The notes under the pieces: model-generated
What the model saw: the letters and a program-made list of their open reading frames with translations, nothing else
The model's database searches: none
What the model was told of the DNA's origin: nothing
Part shown: one piece after another, positions 24,541 to 35,552 of the stretch
Numbering within the stretch: position 1 is the first letter of the stretch
Layout of the letters: every line of letters begins with the position of its first letter
DNA from: Parascedosporium putredinis
Lineage: Eukaryota > Ascomycota > Sordariomycetes > Microascales > Microascaceae
NCBI GenBank assembly: GCA_949357655.1
Contig: CASHTG010000015.1
Coordinates: forward strand, 3,472,001-3,536,000
Direction of reading: 5' to 3'
Length of the DNA: 64,000 nucleotides
Position numbers and translations under genes: made by a program

Positions 24541-27484
24541 TTACTTGGCTGGTGGTAGATGTAATATGACCTCCTTTGCATACGCCGCGGCCGTGGCCGC
24601 GGCATATTTCTGCCATATCTTGTTTTTATGAGAATCTGCATAATCGCAGATTCCCGGATTACAAGAGCGGGCTCGCAGCTCACGACGCCAGCCGACTCCA
24701 TTTCGAAGCAAATGGCCTCGTGGTCCTTATAAAGCTGGTTCCGCTTCTCGCTTGATATGACAAGTGCGTTGGAGGAGGCGATGATGCCTTGATGAACGCG
24801 AGGCGAATCCGTTCTTCGTTCGGCGTTTCTCCCGCGGCTTTTTCTCGCCTTTCCCCTTTTTCCTCGCAAAGTCCCTTGCAGGCCCTGTTGGGATTCAAAT
24901 GCTGATAGGTATCCGCGAAAAGAATGTCCTTTTCAGCACCAGGGTCGCCAAACTCGTCGCGTTCCTCCTCCTCTAAACGGCCCCGCAGCTCCTGCAGGGT
25001 TTTCGAGATACCTGACTTATGACCCCTCACCGGACGGCTACCCTGAGCATTTTGCACCGCGGTGAGCAAGGCGCGGGATGGCGGACATGTATGACCGCTG
25101 GGGTTCAACTTGCCCTTACTCTCCCAGGCACCGCGCTCGAAGTGTACTACACCACCTTCATTTCCTCGAGGCACACCGACGACGACGTCACCCAACACAA
25201 TCTGGTTCTGCGGGTCGGTTCCATAGCGGGCATGGCCCCAGCGATTCCAACTATGAATACGTGTTTGATATTTGGAAATGAACTGCGCATGTAAGCGTGG
25301 GCCGTTGCGGCGGCACTCGTTCCAATCACCGGGCAAACGGCCACCACGACCCAGTGATCTCCTATTCGCCCTACGGGATATCCCGTTTCGCTCCCTTGGA
25401 CTATCTTGAAACCCCTGTTGTCTAGAAGAGCGAGTGCTGGTGTGAGTTCCAGTGCCATAGGAGCAATCCACGCAATGGTGACCTGGTTAACATCGGGTGT
25501 GTCATCGTGTGTTTGTGCGCCAAACTAATAAGGATCGAGAGTTAGCCTCACTCCTGCTAGACATTGGTTCGAATTAGTAACCACATACATAAGGGGTTTC
25601 CGCGGCATTCATCGTTCCAGGGGCTGCTTCTGATGGCGGTCTGATGGCGTCGAAACCTTGAGTATCCAGGTCTCCGGCCCCTCCTCTGTTGACTTTTGGA
25701 GGAAATTTGCCATGAAGCTCTTCTAACTTAATTTTATAACCAGTTTCGAGTTCTTCCGCCAATGGCCGAATGATACACGAGAGGATATATTGCCGAACTG
25801 GACCGTCGCCCTGTAGATTTCTACTCGCGAAAGTTGGTGGAGGATCCTCTTTCAGGCAGAAGTGGATGGCCTTTTTCAAGGCGGGAGATATCCGCTTTGA
25901 ACTATCTAGATGGCTTTGCTGTTCTAAGTCCAGAAGCTGTTTATAAGCTCGCTGGCCGTCGCTGTTAACCTGTTCTGCTTGAGACTGCTTTTGTGACCTT
26001 TCAAATCTCACGCCAGTAACTATCTCGAGAAAAATGATGCCAAGATATAGGAGAGCTGGATGAGAGTGGTACGGTTTACAGAATTGCGAAGTTGTCGACT
26101 CCTTTTGATGATGTGGAAGCTCAGCGGAAATGTAAGGAAAGGCCAGTGGAGAGAGATTCGAGCTGTTGACATGACGGCTGAAGTAGACTCTGCTGCTATC
26201 CCACTCTGCTCGGATCCAGGTTTTTGGATAAAGAAACAGCATGGAGGTAGCCAGGATGTAACACAAGATTGTCTTCTCCTTGGATTTGTAAGTGGAAAAT
26301 TTCGAATCCAGGGTGCCATCCCTCAAAAACTCGTCGAGAGAGTCCATGGCTTCATGGTGAACGATACTCCTGCGCAATTCGGGTTTGAGATACCGTAGTT
26401 CATCGTTGACAAGAAAGTCTGCTTGAAGCCCTCGTTTGCCAGTAACAACTGGCAGATGTCGTTTTGAACGATCCATTGATCATCCCTCTCGTCGAGCAGC
26501 TTTCTAGATTCATATCAGCGTCAAAATTCAAGCTAGTTTGGTAATTCAAGCGATCTTGGCCTCGGTCCTACCTTATCTCAGTCACCTCGAAATTCGTCAC
26601 TCTCCATCCACCACGAGCTGTGCATACCGGGAGGAGGATCTCAAATTTTGGTAGTGGCAAATAGTTTGCTGGCTTCGTCAATGCTAGATGACGATATCTG
26701 ACTAGGTTAAGTTTGGCCTCCTCGATCTTGGCTGCCCCGAGGCTCTTTGTGAACATTGGCACTTCCAGTGTTGCTCCAATGACGTGTACACCTTTTCCGC
26801 CAGCGCCTTGATTCCGTTACTAGGGTGCTCGTGGAGGGGAAGCTTTGTTCCCTCATCTTCTTCAGAGGAGGGCGGAAGTACACGCTGATTAAGTGCATTG
26901 AAGCCTCCTTTACTCGTTGGAGGAATTTGTTACGCTCGCCTTTGTTCTCTACCTCCTTTCTCCGGAATAGAGAAACTTGGCTACTCAGGATACGAAGATA
27001 CATCCCATGAAGACTTGTCGATTGCATCGGCAGGCTGGAGCATTTCTCAAAGCCTCCTAGTTCGGAGGTTTCGATGGCCGCGGTGAGAGCGCGAAGACGT
27101 GGATATTTCCCCTTCAGGATGCTTTGCCGGAGTGTGCTACACCACAGTGAACCACTAATCAGCAACCACCTCAGTAGAAAATAGTGAAAGGAGAGCACTT
27201 GAGAGATCTATGGATACTTTTGATCGTATATTGGAAAGGTCTGTCCATCTTCTTGGGAGCCGGGTTTCAAAAGCTTCTAGAAGGCGGATAATTGTATCGT
27301 TGCTTAGTCCATGCGCCCACTCTCCGCGAGATACTGACAGTATATGCCCTATGTGGACGATGTCAGAATAGCAGTCGTGCGCGTCCGTGGATAGGCTATC
27401 ATCCAGGTGGTCCCTATCTATGAACTCTTTCGCAAGAGCTGCAAACGCGGGAGTGATCTGGCCGAGCAATTCGAGATGCGTCAT
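24541..27484 (-). CDS. Receptor-like gene A: DUF7580-like region plus nucleoside-phosphorylase (PNP_UDP) domain
   Basis: Fungal STAND/NLR-related protein without a nucleotide-binding domain. The N-terminal two thirds resemble the fungal DUF7580 family: THLELLGQITPAF, then HWKCQC, then WRVTNFEVTEIRKLLDE and PALLYLGIIFLEIVTG. The C-terminal third is a purine/uridine phosphorylase-like domain: VTIAWIAPMALELTPALALLD, IVGIAGAMPAM, IVLGDVVVGVP, ETDSPRVHQGIIAS, FEMESAGVVSCEPALVIRG, ICDYADSHKNKIWQKYAAAT, ending HLPPAK. Introns that fit are 25525-25588 and 26504-26571; an N-terminal splice near 27130-27165 is unclear. The start is probably 27484 (MTHLELL). One-base breaks near 24655, 24800, 25210, 26445, 26735 and 26865 are each repaired by one base in a short run. 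It is transcribed away from gene B. The function as an immune or incompatibility receptor is inferred from family context. Confidence 0.72.
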
Positions 27485-28060
27485 GGAAGCTATGAGCAAA
27501 ACCGGTTTTCGTTATCGCGTAGCAGGAAGTGATGAGGAGTAGGTTCCATAGGAGCTGTGCCGTGTCACCGGGGTCAATATTTCAATGAATGGATCCTAAG
27601 CGGAGAGCCACGACCGCCTCTACATGGATGTATTCATAGTTCTGCATTGGATCCGTTGAATACCCTCAGCCTTACCTTTGCTGAATGTACAGGCCAATTC
27701 CCCCTTGTAAATGCTCTCCGATTGGCCAAACCCCGCATCAGAGGGCCGAGAGGAGATGTTCGCCTTAACCAGCAGTTGCTCCTATCTCGAGAAAAGGCTT
27801 TATATTCAAATACTCGCTGATCAAGCTAACTTCTGAATCCATATTCCGGATGGATCGCCATCATCTACTCCATCAGTCCATGTCTCGGTGGATGCCATGG
27901 ATGTAGCGGTTCAAGCCTCAGAGGTGCCGTACGGAAAGCCATAGTACCCAAAGAGCCACATTCTTCAATCCTTGAATTGCCGCTTTGCCTCATATTCACT
28001 ATACGAGCCTCTATATCGCCTTTAATCTGATAGAGTAAATGGTCTTATCGACGATGCACC
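27485..28060. promoter_or_regulatory. Shared intergenic region of the divergent receptor pair
   Basis: 576 bp separate the start codons of gene A (-) and gene B (+). No coding frame was found. Being so short, it probably holds both promoters, so the two genes may be co-regulated. That is inference from spacing only. Confidence 0.5.
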
Positions 28061-31000
28061 ATGGAGCTCGTGGCAAGCCCTCGAGACACCACTGGTATCA
28101 AGGATCTAGCTCTTGCATGTGAGAGACTTCTGCGGGAGATCTCACGAGATGCTGGGGACCAAGATAAAACCGACATCTCCGCCACCCAGGCGGATTGGGC
28201 ATCCCGTTTATGTGCGGAGTTCAATGTATGGTCCGCAAAAGTCGGCGTGAACAGCGATGGGATCCGGTCCATCGATATTAGACTTATAGGTGTACCCGAA
28301 ATATACAGCCTCCTCAAGCATTTATTGCAGTCACTCGAGCGAGACTTAAGTGGTTCGGTCCCTCTCTCTTATCAACTTCATGAATGGTAACTAATATTAC
28401 GAGCCTTGGACTAGAGTTGCAACAGCCTGATAAAGTCCTCATACGCATACAAACGCGTGATGCTGGGGTTGAGTCAGATGATACAGAGTCCACTTCCTCT
28501 TCACTCTCTTTCGACTCCCTATCATCTCTCGAGAATTCTGGAGTCTTGGAGACATCTCAGAATGAAGATCCAGCTTGGAAAAGACGAATTATTCTGCAGA
28601 GACACATTCAGGACACTATGGACCGATTGTATGGGCACGCATTACTTATTGAACGTGCGGGAACTAAACACCGCCGGCAACGAGTGGAGCTCTATAGACA
28701 GAAAATGGGGCCACGGGAGATATATGAAACATTCAAGCGAATTGGAGAGCAGAAGGCCAGGAGCACATTCCCATCAGCATCAGAAAGCTTTCAGCAACGA
28801 ATTGGGGAGTCATTCGCTCGCAGAAGAAATCGGTTCGCCTACTTGAAAGCCCACCAGAGGAAGAGGGCCGCCGACGCTGGTGTACAGAAACAAGGTTCAC
28901 AAGTCGCCTCTATTCCTCAACCTACTATTCCTCAAACAACACTCAATGATCATGGTATCCAGCCCCGTTGACCGAGATTCAAGGTGTTCAAGGAGGGTGG
29001 GAAAAAGCAGCCCTTGGCCACCCAGACCAGAGCACGATATACTCCACTACGGCGATCACTAAACTCGACACTAGTGTTGAGCGTGAGGGCACTCAGATTG
29101 CAGAGAGTGTCGCTTCAGTGGCACTACGACATGTCCAATTTCCCCGCCCCCGAATCAAGGGCAACGGCTTCCAGTGCCCATACTGTTGTCTTGAGTTCCG
29201 CCGTGCTGAAGCTGGCAAAGACCGCTGGAGGTAAGCGTGGTCGTCTTCCTAGGACGACATCCCGCCTACTAACTAAATGAACCCAAGCCGGCATGTGATG
29301 CATGATCTTGAGCCATATTTCTGCACTTGGGATAACTGCGAGACGCCTTTCGATGTACCAAATACCTTCAATGGCTTTCTAAGGCACATGGCTGAGCACG
29401 TGGAAGAGAGATATCTTGTTGAAATGACCAATGGCGAGTACGGCGAGTTCGACGGTTCCACATTCGAGATGCATCACTCGCAAAACCAAGAGTTGTCCCC
29501 AGAAGAACTGTCTTTGATGAGGGACGTCCACCAACGCAAGGGTCCATTCATCTTTCAGAGCTGCCCCTTCTGCGGTGGCTACCCGGATGATGTTGAAAAG
29601 CGCCTCCAAGACGGCAATAGAGAAACGCCAGAAGCTCAAGGCGAGCTGAGAATGCATATAAAACGGCATATGGATGACATTGCCCTTTTCTTGCTCCCCT
29701 CGTGAGGACCAATTTCCCGATGACGACGCCTGCGATGCTCACAGTTCCAGCGCCTCACTGTTCACTCGTCGAAATTCAGATATCGGCGTCTTAGACGAGC
29801 CGGATCGCCCTAAGTCAGTTTGCGGCCAAGCGGATTGCGACTGTACGGATACAAGAAAAGATTCCGTGAATGATATACTGGGCGACACATCCTCTGCGGG
29901 GCCGGATGACCGAGATCAGGATCACGGAGATGCGGATGATTGGGCTCGGCTTTTCCCCAGAAAGCCCATGTCCGATACGGATTATAAGAAACTTCAGCCT
30001 TTCATTCAACGGTATAAGGGGATGACGGAATATGGGGATGAGGGAATGGATACTAGAGGTGCCTTCGCTACCAAGGAAATCACCATGACTGATGTCGAGA
30101 CTACTGTTGTGACAGCACTACACGCACCTAAGACAAGCCAGTTCACTGTGGGTTGGATCGCACACACGTCTTTAGAGCTCACTCCCGCAATTTCTATGAT
30201 GAAGAACAGGGTCAAGATGGAAAAAGGCGGGAGATTTTATTTTACAGGAAGCATCGGGCGTCAGTGGGTCGTGATGACCGTCCACGAAACAACCAGTGGG
30301 GCTACTACCCTCCAACGCATGAAAGCGGAATTCCCGAAAGTGGAACATATCCTCATAGTTGGAATAGTAGGAGGAATGCCGTACTACGGTCTCGACAAGC
30401 GCCAAATTAAACTCGGAGACGTTGTCGTTGACTACCCAGAGGTAATTAAGTTGGCCATGCGTCATCGCCAGGCTAGCAGCCGGCGTGCGAAGCGCAGCGG
30501 GCCTGAAGCCGAATATCGCGTGCCCGAGGCTTTGCAGGCCGCGGTGGATAATCTCCGAACTACACAAGATGTGTTTGGGACAAAGATCCCGGAGATCCTA
30601 GCTCAATTACGCGTGCCCGAGGGGGAAGAGGGGGAAGAGATGAGGCCAAAATTCATGGACCCGGGTGGCACACTTGATAACACTCGGGCATCTACGGCCG
30701 TGCGGGAAACGGATTCACCTCGCATCCATTATGGAATCATCAGCCGAATGAACCCGCTTGCCGCCTCAAGTTCAGAAAGAGATAGATTTTACAACACGTA
30801 TAATGCCATCGCCTTTGAGATGGAAGGCTCCTCCGCGATCACGGGAAGTTATCCGGCGCTGATAATCCGCGGAATTTGTGGATATGCAGGCTTTCACGCA
30901 AACGAGACATGGCAAAATTACGCAGCAGCAACGGCCGCGGCCTACGCAATAGAATTACTGGAGTCCTTCCCAGTAGATCCAGGTAAGAACTATCGTCAGA

Positions 31001-33339
31001 TTTGCTATCGATACCCACGCCCTGATCTGTAGCAACCATCATGTAGCTAACTTCTAGTAACCGGCGCAATAGAAGGTGCTTCCGGATACGATCGAACCCT
31101 TGATAGCATCCACAATGAGAAGGGAACCCGGAGCCTTCTACACATCCTGGCTGCAGCAGTACGCCCACTGACCCTGGAAGAGACAGTCTTTGCTCTGTCA
31201 CTTCAAGCCAGCGACGACCAGTCATATCCCGGCCTTGGACAAGACTTAGGAAGAAAGGTATACGCTCGCCAGTCCATAAAAGATCTCTACCCCACCATCT
31301 TAACGATTGAAGATGGGGCTGTACTTCTTGATCCGGTCGCGAGAAAGTTTCTTGTTCAAGATCTCCCGGTGTCAGCCCACGTATCTAAATGGGAGAATTC
31401 ATTGGAACCTGAAAAGTCTCATGCGCTCCTGGCCCGTATTTGCATGCAGCACTTGCTCTTCCTCGAGTTTGAAACCAGCCCACTCCAGCACCATGAGAGA
31501 TTGCCCCAAGCCCAAGACACGAACAGCCACACCTTCCTAGATTATTCTGCCAGGAATTGGGCTACCCACCTGCGTCACTCACGCAGTGATGGCGTATCAC
31601 TGATAGAGCCTGCCCTAAGGCTATGTGATCCATACTCAAAACATTTCCAAACTTGGATGAGTATATATTGGACCACCATGAATCTACAGGCGCCCCCCGA
31701 TAGACCTCACATCCCTCATAGTTGCGTCTACCCTCGGGCTCCCGTAGTAGTGCAACATCTTCTTGATGAAGGGGAGTTGATTGACTTAAATCACTGCGAT
31801 GGCGTGTATGGACGTTCTGCCATCTCCTGGGCTGCAGGAAATGGCCATAGTGATACAGTAAAACTTCTGGCCGACCAGCGCATGTGGGAGAAACGTCACG
31901 AATGGGATGGAGAAGCCCAGACACTAATCCTACATGCAGCAGGGGATCATAATGTTGATCTCCCAGACAAAGAAAATCGAACGCCGCTCTCGTATGCAGC
32001 ATGGGGGCCATGAAGCTATCGTCAAATTCCTAGTTGGTACGGCTAAAGTTGATATCAACTTAACAGACTACAGGGGTCGAACACCGCTCTCGTATGCAGC
32101 GGAGACAGGCTATGAAGCTGTTGTCAAACTCCTTCGTGAAGCTAGAGCTGATATCGACTTTTTGATAAAGAAAGGCGGACGCCACTCTTATATGCAGCTC
32201 AGGCAGGCCATGAAGCTGTTGTTGAAATCCTTCTTGAAGCTGGAGCTGGTATTAAACATTCTGATCAAGATAGGCGGACGCCACTCTCATATGCAGCTGA
32301 GGCAGGCCATGAAGCTGTTGTCAAACTCCTTCGTGAAGCTAGAGCTAGTATCGACTTTTTGATAAAGAAAGGCGGACGCCACTCTTATATGCAGCTCAGG
32401 CAGGCCATGAAGCTATTATCAAACTCCTTCTTGAAGCTGGAGCTAGTTTCGACTGTTTTGATCAAGAAAGCCGGACGCCACTCTCATATGCAGCTCAGGC
32501 AGGCCATGAAGCTATTATCAAACTCCTTCTTGAATTGGGAGCTGATTTCGACTTTTCTGATAATAAAAGCCGGACGCCACTCTCATATGCAGCTCAGGCA
32601 GGCCATAAAGCTATTATCAAACTCCTTCGTGAAGCTAGAGCTGATATCGACTTTTTGATAAAGAAAGGCGGACGCCACTCTTATATGCAGCTCAGGCAGG
32701 CCATGAAGCTATTATCAAACTCCTTCTTGAAGCTGGAGCTAGTTTCGACTGTTTTGATCAAGAAAGCCGGACGCCACTCTCATATGCAGCTCAGGCAGGC
32801 CATGAAGCTATTATCAAACTCCTTCTTGAATTGGGAGCTGATTTCGACTTTTCTGATAATAAAAGCCGGACGCCACTCTCATATGCAGCTCAGGCAGGCC
32901 ATAAAGCTATTATCAAACTCCTTCGTGAAGCTAGAGCTGATATCGACTTTTTGATAAAGAAAGGCGGACGCCACTCTTATATGCAGCTCAGGCAGGCCAT
33001 GAAGCTATTATCAAACTCCTTCTTGAAGCTGGAGCTAGTTTCGACTGTTTTGATCAAGAAAGCCGGACGCCACTCTCATATGCAGCTCAGGCAGGCCATG
33101 AAGCTATTATCAAACTCCTTCTTGAAGCTGGAGCTGATTTCAACTTTTCTGATAACGAAAGCCGGACGCCACTCTTTTATGCAGCTCAGGCAGGCCATGA
33201 AGCTATTATCAAACTCATTCTTGAAGCTGGAGCTGATTTCAACTTTTCTGATAACGAAAGCCGGACGCCACTCTTTTATGCAGCTCAGACAGGCCATAAA
33301 ACTATCGTCGAGCAGCTTACACGAGCTTCGCAGGACTAG
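28061..33339 (+). CDS. Receptor-like gene B: C2H2 fingers, PNP_UDP domain, NACHT C-terminal arm, ankyrin repeats
   Basis: Large fungal STAND-type receptor, about 1,718 aa with breaks closed. Order: an N-terminal STAND-associated helical region (ALACERLLREI...); C2H2-like fingers (CPYCCLEF...CTWDNCETPF...CPFCGG); a phosphorylase-like domain at about 30097-30982 (VGWIAHTSLELTPAI, ILIVGIVGGMPYYG, IKLGDVVVDYPE, FEMEGSSAITGSYPALIIRG); the NACHT-distal arm (LLHILAAAVRPLTLEETVFAL, LDYSARNWATHLR); then ankyrin repeats from about 31740. Introns are 29231-29287 and 30983-31057. There is no Walker A (GxxxxGK[ST]). The ICDYAD motif reads ICGYAG. Breaks near 28387, 28970, 29696, 31999 and the T5 runs 32159, 32356, 32652 and 32948 are closed by adding bases to runs, after which the frame reaches TAG at 33337. 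The role in immunity or incompatibility is inferred. Confidence 0.8.
31981..33339 (+). repeat. Ankyrin repeat array with 99-bp units in a 296-bp higher-order repeat
   Basis: Fourteen consecutive 99-bp units with the ankyrin signature TPLxYAAxxGHxA, plus one degenerate unit upstream near 31800. From 32347 to about 33233 the array is built of a triple unit with a period of 296 bp (32347, 32643, 32939). The first two triples look essentially identical at the nucleotide level, and the third diverges in its last part. 296 is one short of 297 because each triple carries the same T5 run where the frame wants T6. Confidence 0.9.
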
Positions 33340-34398
33340 GTCCGTGACGACTCCACAATCCACACCTCAGGATGGCCGCCGATTCATCTGTGTCCTCTGC
33401 ACCATCTCCTGCGAGCTTTCTCAAACAATATACCGCCTCAACTCCACGAGATGGGGGTGGGGCTTACTCTAACGTTGCAGCTCAAACCACATATTAAACT
33501 AGAGATGTCAGCTAGAGCATTCAACCTCAGCAATATTTTAATCCATTCTCCACTAGCTCCTAACCATTAATTTTCATGATAAAGCTTGGGTTTCTCGGTC
33601 GCATGCGGTTGTAGTGACTGAAGGGTGGCTTTGATGGGATGTGAGCCCCTTTCCCGCATATAACAATGGATCCATTATTACTATAGATTGAGAGGTGGGT
33701 GATACCACTTGACAGCCTTCTAGACCAGGGTTGCAAGGTCTATAGATTGGACTAATTCGCGTTGTGCTATAATAGTCGTGGGTGGTAGGATACGAACGAT
33801 ACGTAGTATCTATAAGACAGGTATTGAAGCATATTATATCACGAAGTAGTTGCACGCTCGGCAGTTTATCCCTGTGGTAAAAAGCGTTGGTATTTCGGTT
33901 TTTGTATGGGCTCCCCTTCCAAATGCAGAACGCGATTGAGGATATTCCTCATATATAATAGAAAATGTTGAAAAAAGACACTGACCTGACGGCCTATCGC
34001 TCTTATCTTATGCCTACACCCACGACGAGAAAAGTACTCTATTATCAATCCACCTAGTCATCTCAATGTTTCATCTTCTAAAGTTCAAATGTTTCTTAGG
34101 CGAGAGTGTTGCGTGATGCGCAATCGATGGTGGGTTGCAAATTCTTTATCGATAAGCGGCGATAAGATAACGCTCGAATTTTCCCCCACCAGCAAGAAAG
34201 CACCCTCAAGCAGCTCATGAGGATTGGACTTTGACGGACGTTGCGCACCCTGAAATCTAATTCCTCAGCAACTACCGCGGCTTATTTGTAAAAGAAAGAT
34301 TTGTCCCACTTCACCTGAAGCAGAAAACATCAATTTTCTCTGTGGCTCCGGCAACATACTCATCGCAGCGCCGACAGCGTAGGCCGACCCTTACCACG
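33340..34398. other. Intergenic: receptor B 3' flank and ACL4 promoter
   Basis: AT-rich 3' flank up to about 34080, then the ACL4 promoter with clustered GATA motifs. No coding frame was supported. An A6 run lies at 33971-33976. Confidence 0.5.
34146..34171. promoter_or_regulatory. GATA-motif cluster upstream of ACL4
   Basis: Three GATAA cores lie in 26 bp on the plus strand (GATAAG at 34151 and 34161, GATAAC at 34166), plus an overlapping TTATC on the other strand at 34146. It sits about 230-255 bp before the ACL4 start. GATA factors bind HGATAR. Which factor acts here is unknown. Confidence 0.45.
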
Positions 34399-35552
34399 AT
34401 GGCACCCACCCGGCCCAGAGGCAAAAAGACAAGAAGAAGGCCAAAAGCCTTCCTCTCGGCCTGCTTCTCCAAGAAGCTACTGCCAAAGTCCAAACGGGCG
34501 ACCACGAATCCGCCGTGAAGCTCGCCGAACGAGTGCTCGATGCGACGGGCAAAGATGGCGACTTTGAACTGGCAGCCCTGAACCTCTTGGGGCTAGCCTA
34601 CATCGAGATGGGCGACGTCGATCTAGCGCGGCCGAGGCTCCTGAGGGCCGTCGAAATAGACGCGGACGGCTCCATGGACGAGCGTGGGCGGGGGCGCGGA
34701 AAAATTCCTCTGGCTCGCGCAGATCAGCGAGGACGGCGGCCGGGACAGCGTGGACTGGTACGAAAGGGCGCAGCGGTGCTTCGACGACACATACAGGCCC
34801 TTTCGGAAAAGACGAAGCGCACGGCGCTCGACGATGCCGCGCTGGAGGAGAAGAGGCAGGGTCTGGCGGGCGTGCTGTGCGCCGTGGCCGAAGTCTACAT
34901 GACGGACCTATCGTGGGAGGAGGACGCGGAGCAGAGGTGCGAGGCGCTGGTGACGGAGGCCACGATGGCGTGCCCCGAGTCCCCCGAGACGTGGCAGACG
35001 GTGGCCAACGTGCGCATCTCTCAGCAGCGGGTGGATGAAGCCAAGACGGCGCTGCGGAGGAGCATGGAGCTCTGGCAGGAGCTGCCCATTGGGGACCTCA
35101 AAGTGCCCGAGTTCGCCACGCGCATCAGTTTGGCTCGGCTCCTCATGGAGGTGGAGGTGGAGCCGGTGGCGATGGAGGTGATTGATAGGCTTGTGGCGGA
35201 GGACGACGAGAGCGTGGAGACGTGGTATCTCGGCGGCTGGTGCCAGTATATCCAGGGCGAGAAGAAGAAGAAGACGACGACGACGACGACGACGGACGCG
35301 GAGGCCGAGGAGGCGCGCAAAGAGCTGTGGACGTCGGCGCGGCGGTGGTTGAGGCAGTGTTTGAAGCTGTATAAGCAGCAGGACTACGAGGATGACCGGT
35401 TAGGCGAGCATGCTAGGGAGCTCACGCGCGCCATTGATGAGGTGCTGGGCCCGTCTCCTGAGGGGGAAGATGATGATGAGGATGATGTTTGGGAGGACGA
35501 TGACGACGAAGGTGAGGGGAGCAGCGATGACGAGGATGAGGAAATGGGCTAG
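34399..35552 (+). CDS. ACL4: Acl4-type TPR chaperone of ribosomal protein L4
   Basis: Dedicated chaperone that captures newly made Rpl4 and escorts it to pre-60S assembly. About 385 aa. It starts MAPTRPRGKK with a basic head, followed by TPR-like helices (LAALNLLGLAYIEMGDVDLA; CPESPETWQTVANVRISQQR; ISLARLLMEVEVEP; ETWYLGGWCQYIQGE) and a long acidic tail (EGEDDDEDDVWEDDDDEGEG). These are the features of Acl4. Breaks: the A5 run 34423-34427 needs A6 to give KKDKKKAKSLPLGLLLQEA; near 34682 two bases are missing or one is extra, restoring GGGAEKFLWLAQISEDGG; near 34767 the run GGG needs GGGG. A coding run of ACG codons gives seven threonines. Transcription converges on GIR2. Confidence 0.85.

Noticed and set aside
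25560..25582. GGTTCGAATTAG, resembling a tRNA B box
   Set aside because: No A box or foldable acceptor stem at the right spacing, and the motif falls inside an intron of receptor gene A. No tRNA was found in the window.
32359..33472. Long open frames giving a leucine-rich repeat protein (RHSYMQLRQAMKLLSNSF...)
   Set aside because: They are the off-frame translation of ankyrin units. The true frame gives TPLxYAAxxGHxA in every unit and is joined across the T5 breaks.
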